Assembly (NCBI GenBank): GCA_910588875.1
Contig: CAJURT010000036.1
Span: forward strand, 1 to 35,992
Source of the DNA: an uncultured Lachnospiraceae bacterium
GTDB lineage: Bacteria; Bacillota; Clostridia; Lachnospirales; Lachnospiraceae
Length of the DNA: 35,992 nucleotides
Direction: 5' to 3'
Shown here piece by piece: positions 1-7,469 of the stretch. Every line of letters starts with the position of its first letter. Position 1 is the stretch's first letter. A program made the translations under genes and the position numbers. The notes under the pieces are model-generated. The model was given only the letters and a program-made list of their open reading frames with translations. It ran no database searches and was not told where the DNA came from.

Positions 1-161
1 ACGGTCTGCTGTACCACGGATACGCTCACGCCTTCTTCTGCGGCAATCTCAATCCGTTTTTTGCCAAGTATGTAGCGGGCATGGATACGCCTTGCCTGCA
101 TGGGAGTGATAGCGGAGAGCGCTTCGTCCAGCATGGCAAGCAGCTTTTCATGGGCGGCCTC
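1..161 (-). pseudogene. 3' fragment of a sigma-70 region 4-like gene from a mobile element
   Basis: Read on the minus strand from 161 to the window edge, the frame gives an uninterrupted peptide containing LDEALSAITPMQARRIHARY, then a helix-turn-helix-like IEIAAEEGVSVSVVQQT. This resembles the C-terminal region-4-type domain of small sigma-like proteins carried on Firmicutes conjugative elements. An in-frame TAG (plus-strand cta at 162-164) comes directly before it, and no start codon with a ribosome site lies in the correct frame, so the N-terminal part is missing. The 3' end continues off the window. An AGGAGG plus ATG at about 150-166 belongs to a different frame and looks like a fusion with foreign upstream sequence. 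Mobile-element origin is inferred from resemblance only. Confidence 0.55.
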
Positions 162-169
162 CTAAAATG

Positions 170-208
170 CGGAGAGGACAGGCAGCGGTTTTCTGCCTGT
201 CCTCTCCG
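170..208. repeat. Perfect 16-bp inverted repeat (hairpin)
   Basis: Positions 170-185 are exactly complementary to 193-208, with a 7-base loop. On the minus strand the stem is followed by CATTTTAGGAGG, so it could be a terminator or leader hairpin of a lost gene whose ribosome site now abuts the sigma-like fragment. It sits at the breakpoint of that fragment. Confidence 0.7.
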
Positions 209-253
209 ATAATGTGATAGGGAAAAAGTTCCCTTCACTGGTTAGCCCTGAAA

Positions 254-285
254 CGTTACTGTTTTTGTTCACAGGCAATGTCAGT
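254..285 (+). repeat. Left copy of the direct repeat flanking the gat operon
   Basis: CGTTACTGTT and CACAGGCAATGTCAGT occur here separated by six extra bases. The same two blocks occur contiguously at 6272-6297 on the other side of the galactitol-type operon. The 10-mer CCCTTCACTG also lies near both copies (231-240 and 6311-6320). Confidence 0.6.
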
Positions 286-325
286 TCGTTAAGGGACCAA
301 GAAACACAGCCAGGGAAACATACAC

Positions 326-379
326 AATGGTTGAAACCCTTTCAAACAGCAGGGAAAGGATTTCAACCATTCTATTTTT
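326..379 (+). terminator. Inverted repeat with T tract upstream of gatA
   Basis: AATGGTTGAAA at 326-336 is perfectly complementary to TTTCAACCATT at 361-371 (11 bp, 24-base loop) and is followed by CTATTTTT. It could be an intrinsic terminator or attenuator in the leader of the operon, or an operator for a regulator outside the window. The loop is long for a strong terminator. Confidence 0.4.
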
Positions 380-538
380 CTGCACAATAAGGGAAAGAGA
401 TTTGACTGTTTTTTATCAATCCTGCGTGATGAGATGAATTCACAGGCAGGAAGACCGGAAAACGAAATTCCCTGAGCTGGCAGGGGGAAAATCGCGGAAG
501 GGACAAAAGCTAAGGACAGGAGCAGGAGGAGGGACAGG

Positions 539-1006
539 ATGATCTGGGAAGAATTAAAAGAATCCTTAATCATGACGGAGGTAAAAGCCAGTTCCAGCCA
601 GGAGGTATTTCAGCAGATGGGCGGCGCGTTGACAAGGGAAGGCTACACGAAGGACTCTTACGTTGCGGCGCTTTCGGAAAGGGAAAAGGGATTTCCTACG
701 GGCCTGGACATTAACGGGATTAGGGTTGCGATTCCTCATACGGACGTAAGCCATGTAAACAAGTCCGGGATTGCCATTGGGGTTTTGAAAGAACCAGTTC
801 CGTTTGTCCAGATGGCAACGGATGATGAAGTGGTAAAGGTAAAGCTGGTTTTTATGCTGTCCGTCGTGAATCCGGAGGCACATTTGGAGGAATTAAAACA
901 GATTCTGGCTATTATCCAGGATACGGACGTCCTGAGTAAGCTGACAGAAGCAAAGGAGAAGCAGCAGATTATCAATATTATCAAAGAAAAGGAGATTACA
1001 TTATGA
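539..1006 (+). CDS. gatA: PTS galactitol-type EIIA component
   Basis: Cytoplasmic phosphocarrier of a fructose/mannitol/galactitol-type phosphotransferase system, taking phosphate from HPr and passing it to EIIB. The 155-residue length fits a single EIIA type-2 domain. The phosphorylated histidine is expected at H67 in the IPHTD motif, which follows the typical REKGFPTGL segment. The ATG at 539 is preceded by AGGAGG about 8 bases upstream. Its stop overlaps the start of gatB in an ATGA arrangement, so the two are probably translationally coupled. It heads an operon with EIIB, EIIC, a polyol-phosphate dehydrogenase, a kinase and an aldolase, which supports galactitol or a related polyol as substrate. 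The exact sugar cannot be read from the sequence. Confidence 0.88.
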   Translation: MIWEELKESLIMTEVKASSSQEVFQQMGGALTREGYTKDSYVAALSEREKGFPTGLDINGIRVAIPHTDVSHVNKSGIAIGVLKEPVPFVQMATDDEVVKVKLVFMLSVVNPEAHLEELKQILAIIQDTDVLSKLTEAKEKQQIINIIKEKEITL

Positions 1007-1287
1007 AAAAGAAAGTGATCGTAGCCTGCGGCGGAGCCGTGGCAACATCCACCATCGCGGCCAATAAGGTGGTGGAACTCTGCAAGAAAAACGGCATAGA
1101 TGTGGAGATCTGCCAGATTCGGATTTCAGAGATCGAATCGAACCTTTCAGGAGCCTCCTTAATCGTTCCCACCTCTAAGGTGAAGAGAGATTACGGAATT
1201 CCGGTAATCACCGGCATGCCGTTTATCTCAGGTGTGGGGGTGGAAAAGACGGAGGCAGCTATTTTGAAGGTGCTTAAGGAAGAGTAG
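1003..1287 (+). CDS. gatB: PTS galactitol-type EIIB component
   Basis: A 94-residue EIIB domain that accepts phosphate from EIIA on a cysteine and transfers it to the incoming polyol bound by EIIC. The N-terminus reads MKKKVIVACGGAVATSTIAA, with the active-site Cys at residue 9 in the CGGAVATST P-loop-like turn typical of GatB-type EIIB. The length matches the family. The start overlaps the gatA stop by four bases. The gap to gatC is 75 bases and contains an AGGGGAGGA ribosome site for gatC. The protein appears intact, unlike its partners EIIC and the dehydrogenase. Confidence 0.9.
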   Translation: MKKKVIVACGGAVATSTIAANKVVELCKKNGIDVEICQIRISEIESNLSGASLIVPTSKVKRDYGIPVITGMPFISGVGVEKTEAAILKVLKEE

Positions 1288-1362
1288 GCAGTAGCAGTAT
1301 GGGGAGGGCTGGCCGGAAACAGGCAGTCCCTGGCAAAAGAAAATCGTAGGGGAGGAATCACT

Positions 1363-2190
1363 ATGCTGAATGCAGTTTCAAATGGGATCCAGTACATAAT
1401 TGATATGGGGGCGTCCGTCATGCTTCCCATCGTAATTGCCCTGATTAGTATCTGTATCGGGGTGAAAATCGGGAAATCTGTCCGCTCCGGACTGATGATC
1501 GGTGTGGGTTTTGTAGGGCTCAGCCTGATTGTGGATATGATGAACGCAGAACTGGGGCCTGCGGCGGCGGCCATGTCAGAACGGTTCGGGCTTTCCTTAA
1601 ATGTGGTAGATATCGGTTGGCCGGGGGCGTCGCCCATGACCTGGTCTTCCGGCATCGCGACAGTGGCGATTCCCATAGCCATCGGGGTAAATGTTCTGAT
1701 GATCGCGCTGAAAATGACGAATACGGTTAATATTGATATCTGGAATATCTGGCATATGACTTTCACAGGAGCCATCGCCTATGCCGTGACGGGGAATTTC
1801 TGGCTGGGTATTCTGGGCGTTATCCTGCACGCTGCCATAGCCTATAAGCTGGGAGATTTGTGGGCGCCCCTGCTTGCGGATTACTTTGAACTGGAAGGGC
1901 TTACGGTTCCTCATGGGACAGCGGCCTATATGGCTCCCATCGCTTGTGTGGTGGATGCCGTTATGGAGAAGATTCCCGGAATCAACAAAATCGACATCAG
2001 TGCGGATTCTCTGCAGGAGAAGGTCGGGGTCCTGGGAGAGCCGATTGTGATCGGAGGAATCCTGGGCGCGGCGGTAGGTTTTCTGGCCGGATTGGCGGCA
2101 ATCGCGGTGATCTATGGAATTTGTATGATTTTTGCCGTGCGGTGTTCAAAGACGAGGGGAGCGGCTTTGAAAGCGGCGGAAGAAGAATAA
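1363..2190 (+). CDS. gatC: PTS galactitol-type EIIC component, internally deleted
   Basis: Membrane permease subunit of the galactitol PTS. Residues 1 to about 243 follow GatC closely, including VVDIGWPGASPMTW (81-94), VNIDIWNIWHMTFTGA (122-137), YKLGDLWA and FELEGLTVPHGTAAYM (175-190). From about residue 244 the sequence jumps to what looks like the GatC C-terminal helix and tail (AIAVIYGICMIF, then a basic tail). GatC proteins are normally about 420-450 residues; this one has 275, so roughly 150-175 internal residues and several membrane helices are missing while the frame is kept. Transport activity is doubtful. An assembly collapse is an alternative explanation. The ribosome site GGGGAGGA precedes the ATG. 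Confidence 0.8.
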   Translation: MLNAVSNGIQYIIDMGASVMLPIVIALISICIGVKIGKSVRSGLMIGVGFVGLSLIVDMMNAELGPAAAAMSERFGLSLNVVDIGWPGASPMTWSSGIATVAIPIAIGVNVLMIALKMTNTVNIDIWNIWHMTFTGAIAYAVTGNFWLGILGVILHAAIAYKLGDLWAPLLADYFELEGLTVPHGTAAYMAPIACVVDAVMEKIPGINKIDISADSLQEKVGVLGEPIVIGGILGAAVGFLAGLAAIAVIYGICMIFAVRCSKTRGAALKAAEEE

Positions 2191-2232
2191 GTATTTCTGG
2201 AAAAGAAGCAGAGAAAAACGGAGGGAGTAATC

Positions 2233-3287
2233 ATGAAGGCTGGAGTTGTATACGCAAAAGGGGATATCCGTTATGATGAGATAGCAAAGCCGGTCCCAAA
2301 GCCAGGGCAGGTCCTGATTAAGGTAAAATATACCGGGATATGCGGTTCTGACGTGCCGAGAGTGAACGGGGATGCGTGTCATTATTTCCCCAATGTGTTG
2401 GGACATGAATTTTCGGGAACGGTTGAGGAAATCGGTGAGGGGGGGGGGTAACCAAAGTACGTGCAGGAGACCGTGTATCGGGAGTGCCGCTGGTTCCCTG
2501 CATGAAATGTGAGGACTGCTTAAAGGGGAATTATTCCCTTTGCAGGCATTACAGCTTTATTGGTTCACGGGAGTTTGGAAGCTTTGCGGAATATGTGGTG
2601 GTCCCTGAGAGCAACGCGGTTCCTTTTGACGCCAATGTAAGCTTTGAGCAGGGGGCCTTTTTTGAACCGGCAACCGTGGCGCTCCACGGCCTCAAACGGG
2701 TTCTTTACGAGGGAGGGAAGACGGTAGCTGTCCTTGGCGGGGGAACCATCGGGATGTTTGTGATGCAGTGGGCAAAAATATTCGGCGCCGCGCAGACGAC
2801 AGTATTTGACATTTCGCCGGAACGGCTTCAGCTGGGAAAACGTCTGGGAGCGGACGCGGGAATCCTTACCCAGGAGGAGAATTTCATGGAACAGGCCATG
2901 GACTTGACTGGTGGAAGAGGATTTGATTATGTCTTTGAAACCGCCGGTAATGTGGCGACCATGAAGATGGCTTTTGAACTGGCAGCCAATAAAGCGCAGG
3001 TATGCTTTGTGGGAACACCGACAAAGGAACTTTCCTTTACCGTAAAGGAATGGGAGAATATGAATCGAAAGGAATTTACCCTGGCAGGTTCCTGGATGTC
3101 CTACAGCGCTCCGTTTCCGGGGGAGGAATGGAAGCTGACTGCCCATTATTTTAAGGCCGGAGAATTAAAGTTTGACGATTCCTTTATTTACAGGAAAATC
3201 CCTCTGAGCCAGATTGCGGGTGCCTTTGAATTATTTAAAGTGCCGGGAACCGTAAAAGGGAAAATCCTGATTGACAGCGAGAACTAA
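2233..3287 (+). pseudogene. gatD: Galactitol-1-phosphate 5-dehydrogenase-like MDR, frameshifted at G10
   Basis: Zinc-dependent medium-chain dehydrogenase expected to oxidise the polyol phosphate to a ketose phosphate. The first part (2233-2451) carries the catalytic zinc motifs GICGSD (Cys37) and GHEFSG (His58, Glu59) and ends after 72 residues, directly behind a run of ten G at about 2439-2448. The second part starts in another frame just after the run and carries the structural-zinc cysteines CMKCEDCLKGNYSLC, a Rossmann motif GGGTIGMF and a normal C-terminus. One extra G, or two fewer, would restore a protein of about 351 residues with no other damage. This may be a sequencing error, a true mutation or a phase-variable homopolymer. 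The G-run position makes slippage the likely cause. Confidence 0.8.
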
Positions 3288-3298
3288 GGAGGACAGGG

Positions 3299-4240
3299 AT
3301 GATTACAACCATTACCCTGAACGCGTCGATTGACAAAGCGTATCATATGGAACGGGCGATTGAAAACGGAACCGTGATGCGGGTAGGCGCGGTAAGGAAT
3401 ACTGCGGGAGGAAAAGGGATGAATGTGGCCCGGATTATTCGCCTGTGCGGGGAAAATGTTCTGGCCTCCGGGCTGGCGGGGGGCTATAACGGGCGTTATC
3501 TGGAGAAGCTTCTGGACCAGGATGGGATCTGCCATGATTTTGACCACATCAAGGGGGAGACCAGAAGCTGCATCAATATCCTGGATGAGCAGTTTGGCTC
3601 AACGGAATATCTGGAACCCGGCTGCCAGGTGACAGAGGAGGAAGAGAACCATTTTCTTAAGCGTTTTCCGGAGATTATTAAAGACAGCGACGTGGTGGCG
3701 ATTTCAGGAAGTGTCCCATGCGGCGTGAGCCGGGACATTTATCAGAAAATGGTCCGGATGGCGAAAGAGGCCAAAAAGCAGGTGATTCTGGATACCAGCG
3801 GTGATTTGCTGGAAAGGGGCATTCAGGCGTGTCCTGACATCGTAAAACTCAATAAGGATGAGATGGAAATGCTTTTTCAGATCAAAATTGAGAGCAGGGA
3901 GGATGTCATTGCCAGCGGGGAAAAATTGCGAAAACAGGGAATCCCCTGGGTTGTGGTTTCTCTGGGAGGAGAGGGGGCGCTGATGTTTTGCGAGGAAGGG
4001 ATTTTCCTGGGGAAATCGCCAGAGGTCCCGGTTGTGAACACGGTTGGCTGCGGAGATTCCATGGTGGGAGCCCTGGCAGTAGCCCTGCATCGGAAAGAGG
4101 AGCCAAAGAAAGCGCTGCGTTTTGCCACAGCGGTAGCCGCTGCCAATGCCATGTCCGCCGGTACGGGCAATTTCGTTCCCGGGACAGCATGGCAATTGCT
4201 GGACAAAGTGGAGGTCACAGAAATAGAGAGGAACGGGTAA
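3299..4240 (+). CDS. PfkB-family sugar-phosphate kinase (1-phosphofructokinase / tagatose-6-phosphate kinase type)
   Basis: A 313-residue kinase of the LacC/FruK branch of the PfkB family, likely phosphorylating tagatose 6-phosphate or fructose 1-phosphate to the bisphosphate with ATP. Visible motifs are the substrate-binding GGKGMNVAR (37-45), the middle SGSVPCGV (136-143) and the C-terminal anion-hole/catalytic motif GCGDSMVGAL with the catalytic base at Asp253. An AGGAGGACAGGG ribosome site overlaps the gatD end region, 11 bases before the ATG. Its place between the polyol-phosphate dehydrogenase and a class II aldolase suggests tagatose-6-phosphate as substrate, as in the LacC step. Substrate choice is inferred from context only. 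Confidence 0.82.
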   Translation: MITTITLNASIDKAYHMERAIENGTVMRVGAVRNTAGGKGMNVARIIRLCGENVLASGLAGGYNGRYLEKLLDQDGICHDFDHIKGETRSCINILDEQFGSTEYLEPGCQVTEEEENHFLKRFPEIIKDSDVVAISGSVPCGVSRDIYQKMVRMAKEAKKQVILDTSGDLLERGIQACPDIVKLNKDEMEMLFQIKIESREDVIASGEKLRKQGIPWVVVSLGGEGALMFCEEGIFLGKSPEVPVVNTVGCGDSMVGALAVALHRKEEPKKALRFATAVAAANAMSAGTGNFVPGTAWQLLDKVEVTEIERNG

Positions 4241-4298
4241 AGAAAGCAGCAGGAAAAGGAAATTTGGATAAAAGCAGGGCAAAGGGAGGAAAACAGTC

Positions 4299-5150
4299 AT
4301 GTCATTAGTTACCACAAAGCAGTTGTTGTCAGAGGCACAAAAAGACGGTTACGCCGTTGGGGCGTTTAATGTGGAAAATATGGAGATGGTTCAGGCAGTA
4401 ATCGCGGCAGCAGAGGAACTTCGTTCTCCTGTCATCATGCAGACAACGCCTTCCACCGTGAAATATGCGGGACTGGATTATTTTTATGCGAATGTCAGGG
4501 TGGCGGCGGAGCGGGCCAGTGTCCCGGTGGTCATGCATTTAGATCATGGAAGCAGCTTTGAACTGGCAATGCAGGCGTTAAGGGCGGGATATACCTCCAT
4601 CATGATTGATGGTTCCCATGAGAGTTTTGAAGAGAATATTGCGGTAAGCAAGGCAGTTGCGGATGCCTGCCACCCTTCGGGGATTCCGGTGGAGGCGGAA
4701 CTGGGAAAGGTCGGAGGCAAGGAGGATGATCTGGACGGAGGGGAGGATAATCCCTATACGGATCCGCAGCAGGCAAAGGAATTTGTTCTGGCCACCGGTG
4801 TGGATTCCCTGGCCGTAGGCATCGGAACCGCCCACGGCGTTTATCAAGGGGTTCCCAGGCTGGATGTGGAACGGTTAAGCGAGATCCGGAAGGTGGTGGC
4901 GATTCCCCTGGTGCTGCACGGAACCTCCGGCGTGCCGGACGAAGCGGTAAGGGAGTGTATCCAAAGAGGGATATGCAAGGTGAATTACGCCACAGATCTG
5001 AGAATCGCCTTTACAAAGGGGGTCAATGAGGTTCTTGGGCAAAAGCCGGATACCATAGATCCCAAGAAATATAATGCCCAGGGGCGGGAAGAAGTCAAGC
5101 AGTATGTGATGAGCAAAATCAAGGTTTGCGGCAGCACAGGAAAGGCATAA
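4299..5150 (+). CDS. gatY: Class II tagatose/fructose-bisphosphate aldolase
   Basis: Zinc-dependent aldolase cleaving tagatose 1,6-bisphosphate (or fructose 1,6-bisphosphate) to dihydroxyacetone phosphate and glyceraldehyde 3-phosphate. Its 283 residues match the GatY/KbaY size. Family landmarks are GAFNVENMEM (21-30), LDHGSSFE with catalytic Asp82 and zinc ligand His83, GTAHGVYQG with His179, and LHGTSG with His207, followed by KVNYATDLR. The ATG at 4299 has GGGAGG upstream. It completes the catabolic part of the operon: dehydrogenase, kinase, aldolase. Tagatose specificity is inferred from the neighbours; fructose-bisphosphate aldolases of the same class look very similar. Confidence 0.87.
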   Translation: MSLVTTKQLLSEAQKDGYAVGAFNVENMEMVQAVIAAAEELRSPVIMQTTPSTVKYAGLDYFYANVRVAAERASVPVVMHLDHGSSFELAMQALRAGYTSIMIDGSHESFEENIAVSKAVADACHPSGIPVEAELGKVGGKEDDLDGGEDNPYTDPQQAKEFVLATGVDSLAVGIGTAHGVYQGVPRLDVERLSEIRKVVAIPLVLHGTSGVPDEAVRECIQRGICKVNYATDLRIAFTKGVNEVLGQKPDTIDPKKYNAQGREEVKQYVMSKIKVCGSTGKA

Positions 5151-5160
5151 GGGCGCGGCC

Positions 5161-6042
5161 ATGGATTATGTATTGCAAAACGATTTTCTGACCGTGGGAT
5201 TGAACCGGAAAGGGGGGAGCCTCTGCTCCCTAAAAGACAGGGAGGGCACCGAGTATTTATGGCAGGGAGACGCCGCTTACTGGAGCGGGCAGGCTCCGGT
5301 GCTCTTTCCGATCTGCGGAAGCTTAAGGAATAACCGGGCGCAGGTTGGAAAAAGTCAGTTCATGGAGATGCCCCGGCACGGCATTGTCAGGAAAAAGGAC
5401 TTTGCGTGCCGGGAGCAGACAAAGGACAGCATTCTGTTTGGTATTGAGAGCAGCCCGGAGACAAAAAAGCAGTTTCCCTTTCCGTTCCGTCTGGATATCC
5501 GCTATACCCTCGCGGAAAACCGGATTCTTACGGAATATACGGTGCATAACTGCGGGAAACAGGAAATGCCGTTTCAGATAGGAGGCCATCCCAGATTTAA
5601 CTGCCCCCTATTCGAGGGAGAGGCTTATACGGATTACCAGCTTGTTTTTGAGAAGCAGGAGACCTGTACGGTTCCCGCTCCGGTAACGGAAACCGGGCTG
5701 ATTGACATGGAACACCGCGAGGCATTTCTCAGGAATCAGAAAATACTGCCCCTGAGCCATGACCTGTTTGCCCGGGATGCGATTATTCTGGATGAACTTC
5801 GTTCCAGAAGCATTACCTTCCGGGGCAAAAAGCATGAAAAGGGGATTCGGCTTGACTTTCAGGATTTTCCTTATCTGATCTTGTGGTCAAGTGCGAATGG
5901 CGGCCCCTTTGTCGCCATAGAGCCATGGACGGGATTATCCACCTGCAGTGATGAAGGGGATGTATTTGAAGAAAAGAGAAATATCCAGAAAGCAGCGCCC
6001 GGGGAGAAGAGAAGCTATTCGTTTGGGATAAGGGTGCTGTAG
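5161..6042 (+). CDS. Aldose 1-epimerase family protein (LacX-like)
   Basis: A 293-residue protein of the galactose-mutarotase superfamily, LacX-like branch. It begins MDYVLQNDFLTVGLNRKGGS and contains the family segments WSGQAPVLFPICGSL, MPRHGIVR (catalytic-type His near residue 76) and IGGHPRFNCPL (second conserved His). Such proteins interconvert anomers of sugars or act on sugar phosphates; LacX lies in tagatose-6-phosphate gene sets of lactic acid bacteria, which agrees with this operon. Only ten bases separate it from the aldolase stop, so it is the last gene of the gat-type operon. A terminator hairpin lies about 115 bases downstream. The precise substrate is unknown. Confidence 0.75.
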   Translation: MDYVLQNDFLTVGLNRKGGSLCSLKDREGTEYLWQGDAAYWSGQAPVLFPICGSLRNNRAQVGKSQFMEMPRHGIVRKKDFACREQTKDSILFGIESSPETKKQFPFPFRLDIRYTLAENRILTEYTVHNCGKQEMPFQIGGHPRFNCPLFEGEAYTDYQLVFEKQETCTVPAPVTETGLIDMEHREAFLRNQKILPLSHDLFARDAIILDELRSRSITFRGKKHEKGIRLDFQDFPYLILWSSANGGPFVAIEPWTGLSTCSDEGDVFEEKRNIQKAAPGEKRSYSFGIRVL

Positions 6043-6157
6043 CATCCTGAAGGACTGCGCTCGGAAAAACGGCTTTGCGGACATCCGCCGCTTTACCGAA
6101 AAGCAAACCGTTTATTTGACACAAAGGGCAGGAACAGAATATGGGGAAAGCCGCTGA

Positions 6158-6207
6158 AAACAAGGAGTTCCGGTACATGGGATGTTGCCGGAATCCCTTG
6201 TTTTTTT
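6158..6207 (+). terminator. Intrinsic terminator after the gat operon
   Basis: AACAAGG plus TTCCGG (6159-6172) pairs with CCGGAA plus CCTTGTT (6188-6202), with one small bulge, and is followed by a run of T to 6207. Confidence 0.8.
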
Positions 6208-6271
6208 GGACGGTATCATGGCAGCATGGAACTAGTGGTTACGGACGGCCACAGTGGTCACGAACCTGACC

Positions 6272-6297
6272 CGTTACTGTTCACAGGCAATGTCAGT
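6272..6297 (+). repeat. Right copy of the direct repeat flanking the gat operon
   Basis: CGTTACTGTT continues directly into CACAGGCAATGTCAGT. The same blocks occur at 254-285 with six bases between them. Both copies are in the same orientation about 6 kb apart. Confidence 0.6.
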
Positions 6298-6339
6298 AAC
6301 AAATCGACTGCCCTTCACTGTCCCCAACAATACGTCTGC

Positions 6340-6368
6340 TTGCTATCCGCCTGTCTGTATGATATACT
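6340..6368 (+). promoter_or_regulatory. Probable promoter of the ADP-ribosylglycohydrolase gene
   Basis: TTGCTA at 6340-6345 and TATACT at 6363-6368 are separated by 17 bases. The start codon follows 45 bases after the -10. Confidence 0.5.
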
Positions 6369-6412
6369 TTTCGGTGACACTGAGGCTGATAATAAGTAAG
6401 GAGAGAAAACAC

Positions 6413-7378
6413 ATGGACTTTGAAGATGCCGTAAGGAGCGCAATGCTGGGGCTTGTGGCCGGCGATGCTCTGGGCGTACCCGTGGAATTTATGAGCCGGG
6501 AGGAACTGGAACGTGATCCGGTAATCGGAATGCGCTCCCAGGGAACCCACAGACAGCCCTCCGGAACCTGGTCGGACGATTCCTCCATGGCACTGTGTCT
6601 GCTGGAAAGCCTGACCGAGAAGGGGGTGGATTACGGGGACATGATGGCCCGGTTCCTGCGCTGGGCAGATGAGGGGTACATGACTGCCCGCGGAGAAGTC
6701 TTTGATATGGGTATCGCCACGCGGCGGGCCCTCACAAGATTTACCCATGGCACTTCCCCATCGGAGTGCGGCGGCTCTGGAGAATACGACAATGGCAACG
6801 GCTCACTGATGCGCATTCTGCCAATGGCCTTGTACCTTCACCGCACAATGGGGCCGGACTTCCCCCAGAGACCGGAGGCCTATCCGATCATTCACAACGC
6901 CTCCGCCCTTACCCATGCACATCCCGTCAGCCTGATATCCTGCGGCATTTACTGCGCTGCCGCAAATGAACTGCTCTGCGGCAGGACCGGCATTTGGGAT
7001 GGGATTAAGACTGCGAAGTCATACTACCATAGCCAGACGGAGTTTAAACCTTACCAGGGCATTTTCAAAAGAATCGACGGCGGTGTTCTGCCTTCCCTGC
7101 ACAAGTCGGAGATCAGGAGCAGCGGATACGTGGTCCACACTTTGGAGGCCTCGCTGTGGTGCATGGAACAAAACCACAGCTTCCGCTCCTGCCTGCTGGA
7201 AGCCGTCAATTTGGGCGAGGATACCGACACCGTGGGCGCTTTAGCCGGGGGACTGGCCGGACTTCGATATGGGTGGAGTGAAATTCCGTCGGATTGGCTG
7301 GCGGTGATCGCAAAGAGGGAGAGGATTGAACGGCTTTGCGCCATGTTTTCCGCAAAAGTTTGCGTTGAGGCGAAATAA
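6413..7378 (+). CDS. ADP-ribosylglycohydrolase family protein
   Basis: A 321-residue member of the DraG/ARH family, which removes ADP-ribose from proteins or small molecules using two magnesium ions. Metal-binding motifs are visible: WSDDSSM (residues 53-59, near the N-terminus) and EDTDTVGALAGGLAG near residues 269-283; GNGSLMR lies between them. The start is placed at 6413 because TAAGGAGAG lies about 9 bases upstream and the conserved N-terminus MDFEDAVRSAMLGLVAGDAL begins there; a longer open frame back to 6254 lacks both. No ADP-ribosyltransferase is encoded nearby, so its partner is unknown and it may act in nucleotide-sugar salvage or toxin defence. The stop codon lies within an 11-bp tandem repeat. 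Confidence 0.87.
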   Translation: MDFEDAVRSAMLGLVAGDALGVPVEFMSREELERDPVIGMRSQGTHRQPSGTWSDDSSMALCLLESLTEKGVDYGDMMARFLRWADEGYMTARGEVFDMGIATRRALTRFTHGTSPSECGGSGEYDNGNGSLMRILPMALYLHRTMGPDFPQRPEAYPIIHNASALTHAHPVSLISCGIYCAAANELLCGRTGIWDGIKTAKSYYHSQTEFKPYQGIFKRIDGGVLPSLHKSEIRSSGYVVHTLEASLWCMEQNHSFRSCLLEAVNLGEDTDTVGALAGGLAGLRYGWSEIPSDWLAVIAKRERIERLCAMFSAKVCVEAK

Positions 7379-7410
7379 AAGCGAAATAGAGGTGAAATAG
7401 AGGCGAAATA
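7367..7410 (+). repeat. Four tandem 11-bp units spanning a stop codon
   Basis: Units of the form GAGGCGAAATA start at 7367, 7378, 7389 and 7400 with small changes (AAAGCGAAATA, GAGGTGAAATA). The glycohydrolase stop TAA at 7376-7378 lies at the end of the first unit. Confidence 0.75.
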
Positions 7411-7435
7411 GTGATACCGGGACCGAAAAAATCGC

Positions 7436-7464
7436 TTGACATTTTCTGCCCGGAATAGTATAGT
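7436..7464 (+). promoter_or_regulatory. Strong sigma-A promoter of infC-rpmI-rplT
   Basis: TTGACA at 7436-7441, a 17-base spacer, and TATAGT at 7459-7464. Transcription would begin near 7471, about 200 bases before infC. Confidence 0.85.
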
Positions 7465-7469
7465 TATAA

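Larger units (their letters stand above)
162..538. other. Intergenic region between sigma fragment and gatA
   Basis: No supported gene is seen in these 377 bases. They hold the 16-bp hairpin, a small GGGAA/TTCCC hairpin near 223-236, the left flank repeat and the 11-bp inverted repeat. A TTGACT at about 400 lacks a convincing -10 partner. No regulator gene for the downstream operon is present in the window. Confidence 0.6.
6043..6412. other. Intergenic region between epimerase and ADP-ribosylglycohydrolase
   Basis: These 370 bases contain the operon terminator (6158-6207), the right flank repeat (6272-6297) next to GTGGTTAC/GTGGTCAC direct repeats, and a promoter for the next gene. No gene is supported here. 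An open frame does extend upstream of the true ADP-ribosylglycohydrolase start, but it has no ribosome site. Confidence 0.6.

Noticed and set aside
289..573. Minus-strand 94-residue frame
   Set aside because: It spans inverted repeats and the gatA ribosome site, and no start signal precedes it.
2436..2455. Programmed ribosomal frameshift at the G run
   Set aside because: No known slippery heptamer/pseudoknot arrangement is seen and the dehydrogenase family does not use frameshifting; slippage of the DNA tract or sequencing error is simpler.
539..6042. gat operon as a composite transposon
   Set aside because: No transposase, inverted terminal repeats or target duplications were seen; only partial direct repeats flank it.
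6116..6144. TTGACA upstream of the terminator at 6158 as a promoter
   Set aside because: The matching -10 would be ATATGG or TATGGG, which is poor, and transcription would run into a terminator at once.
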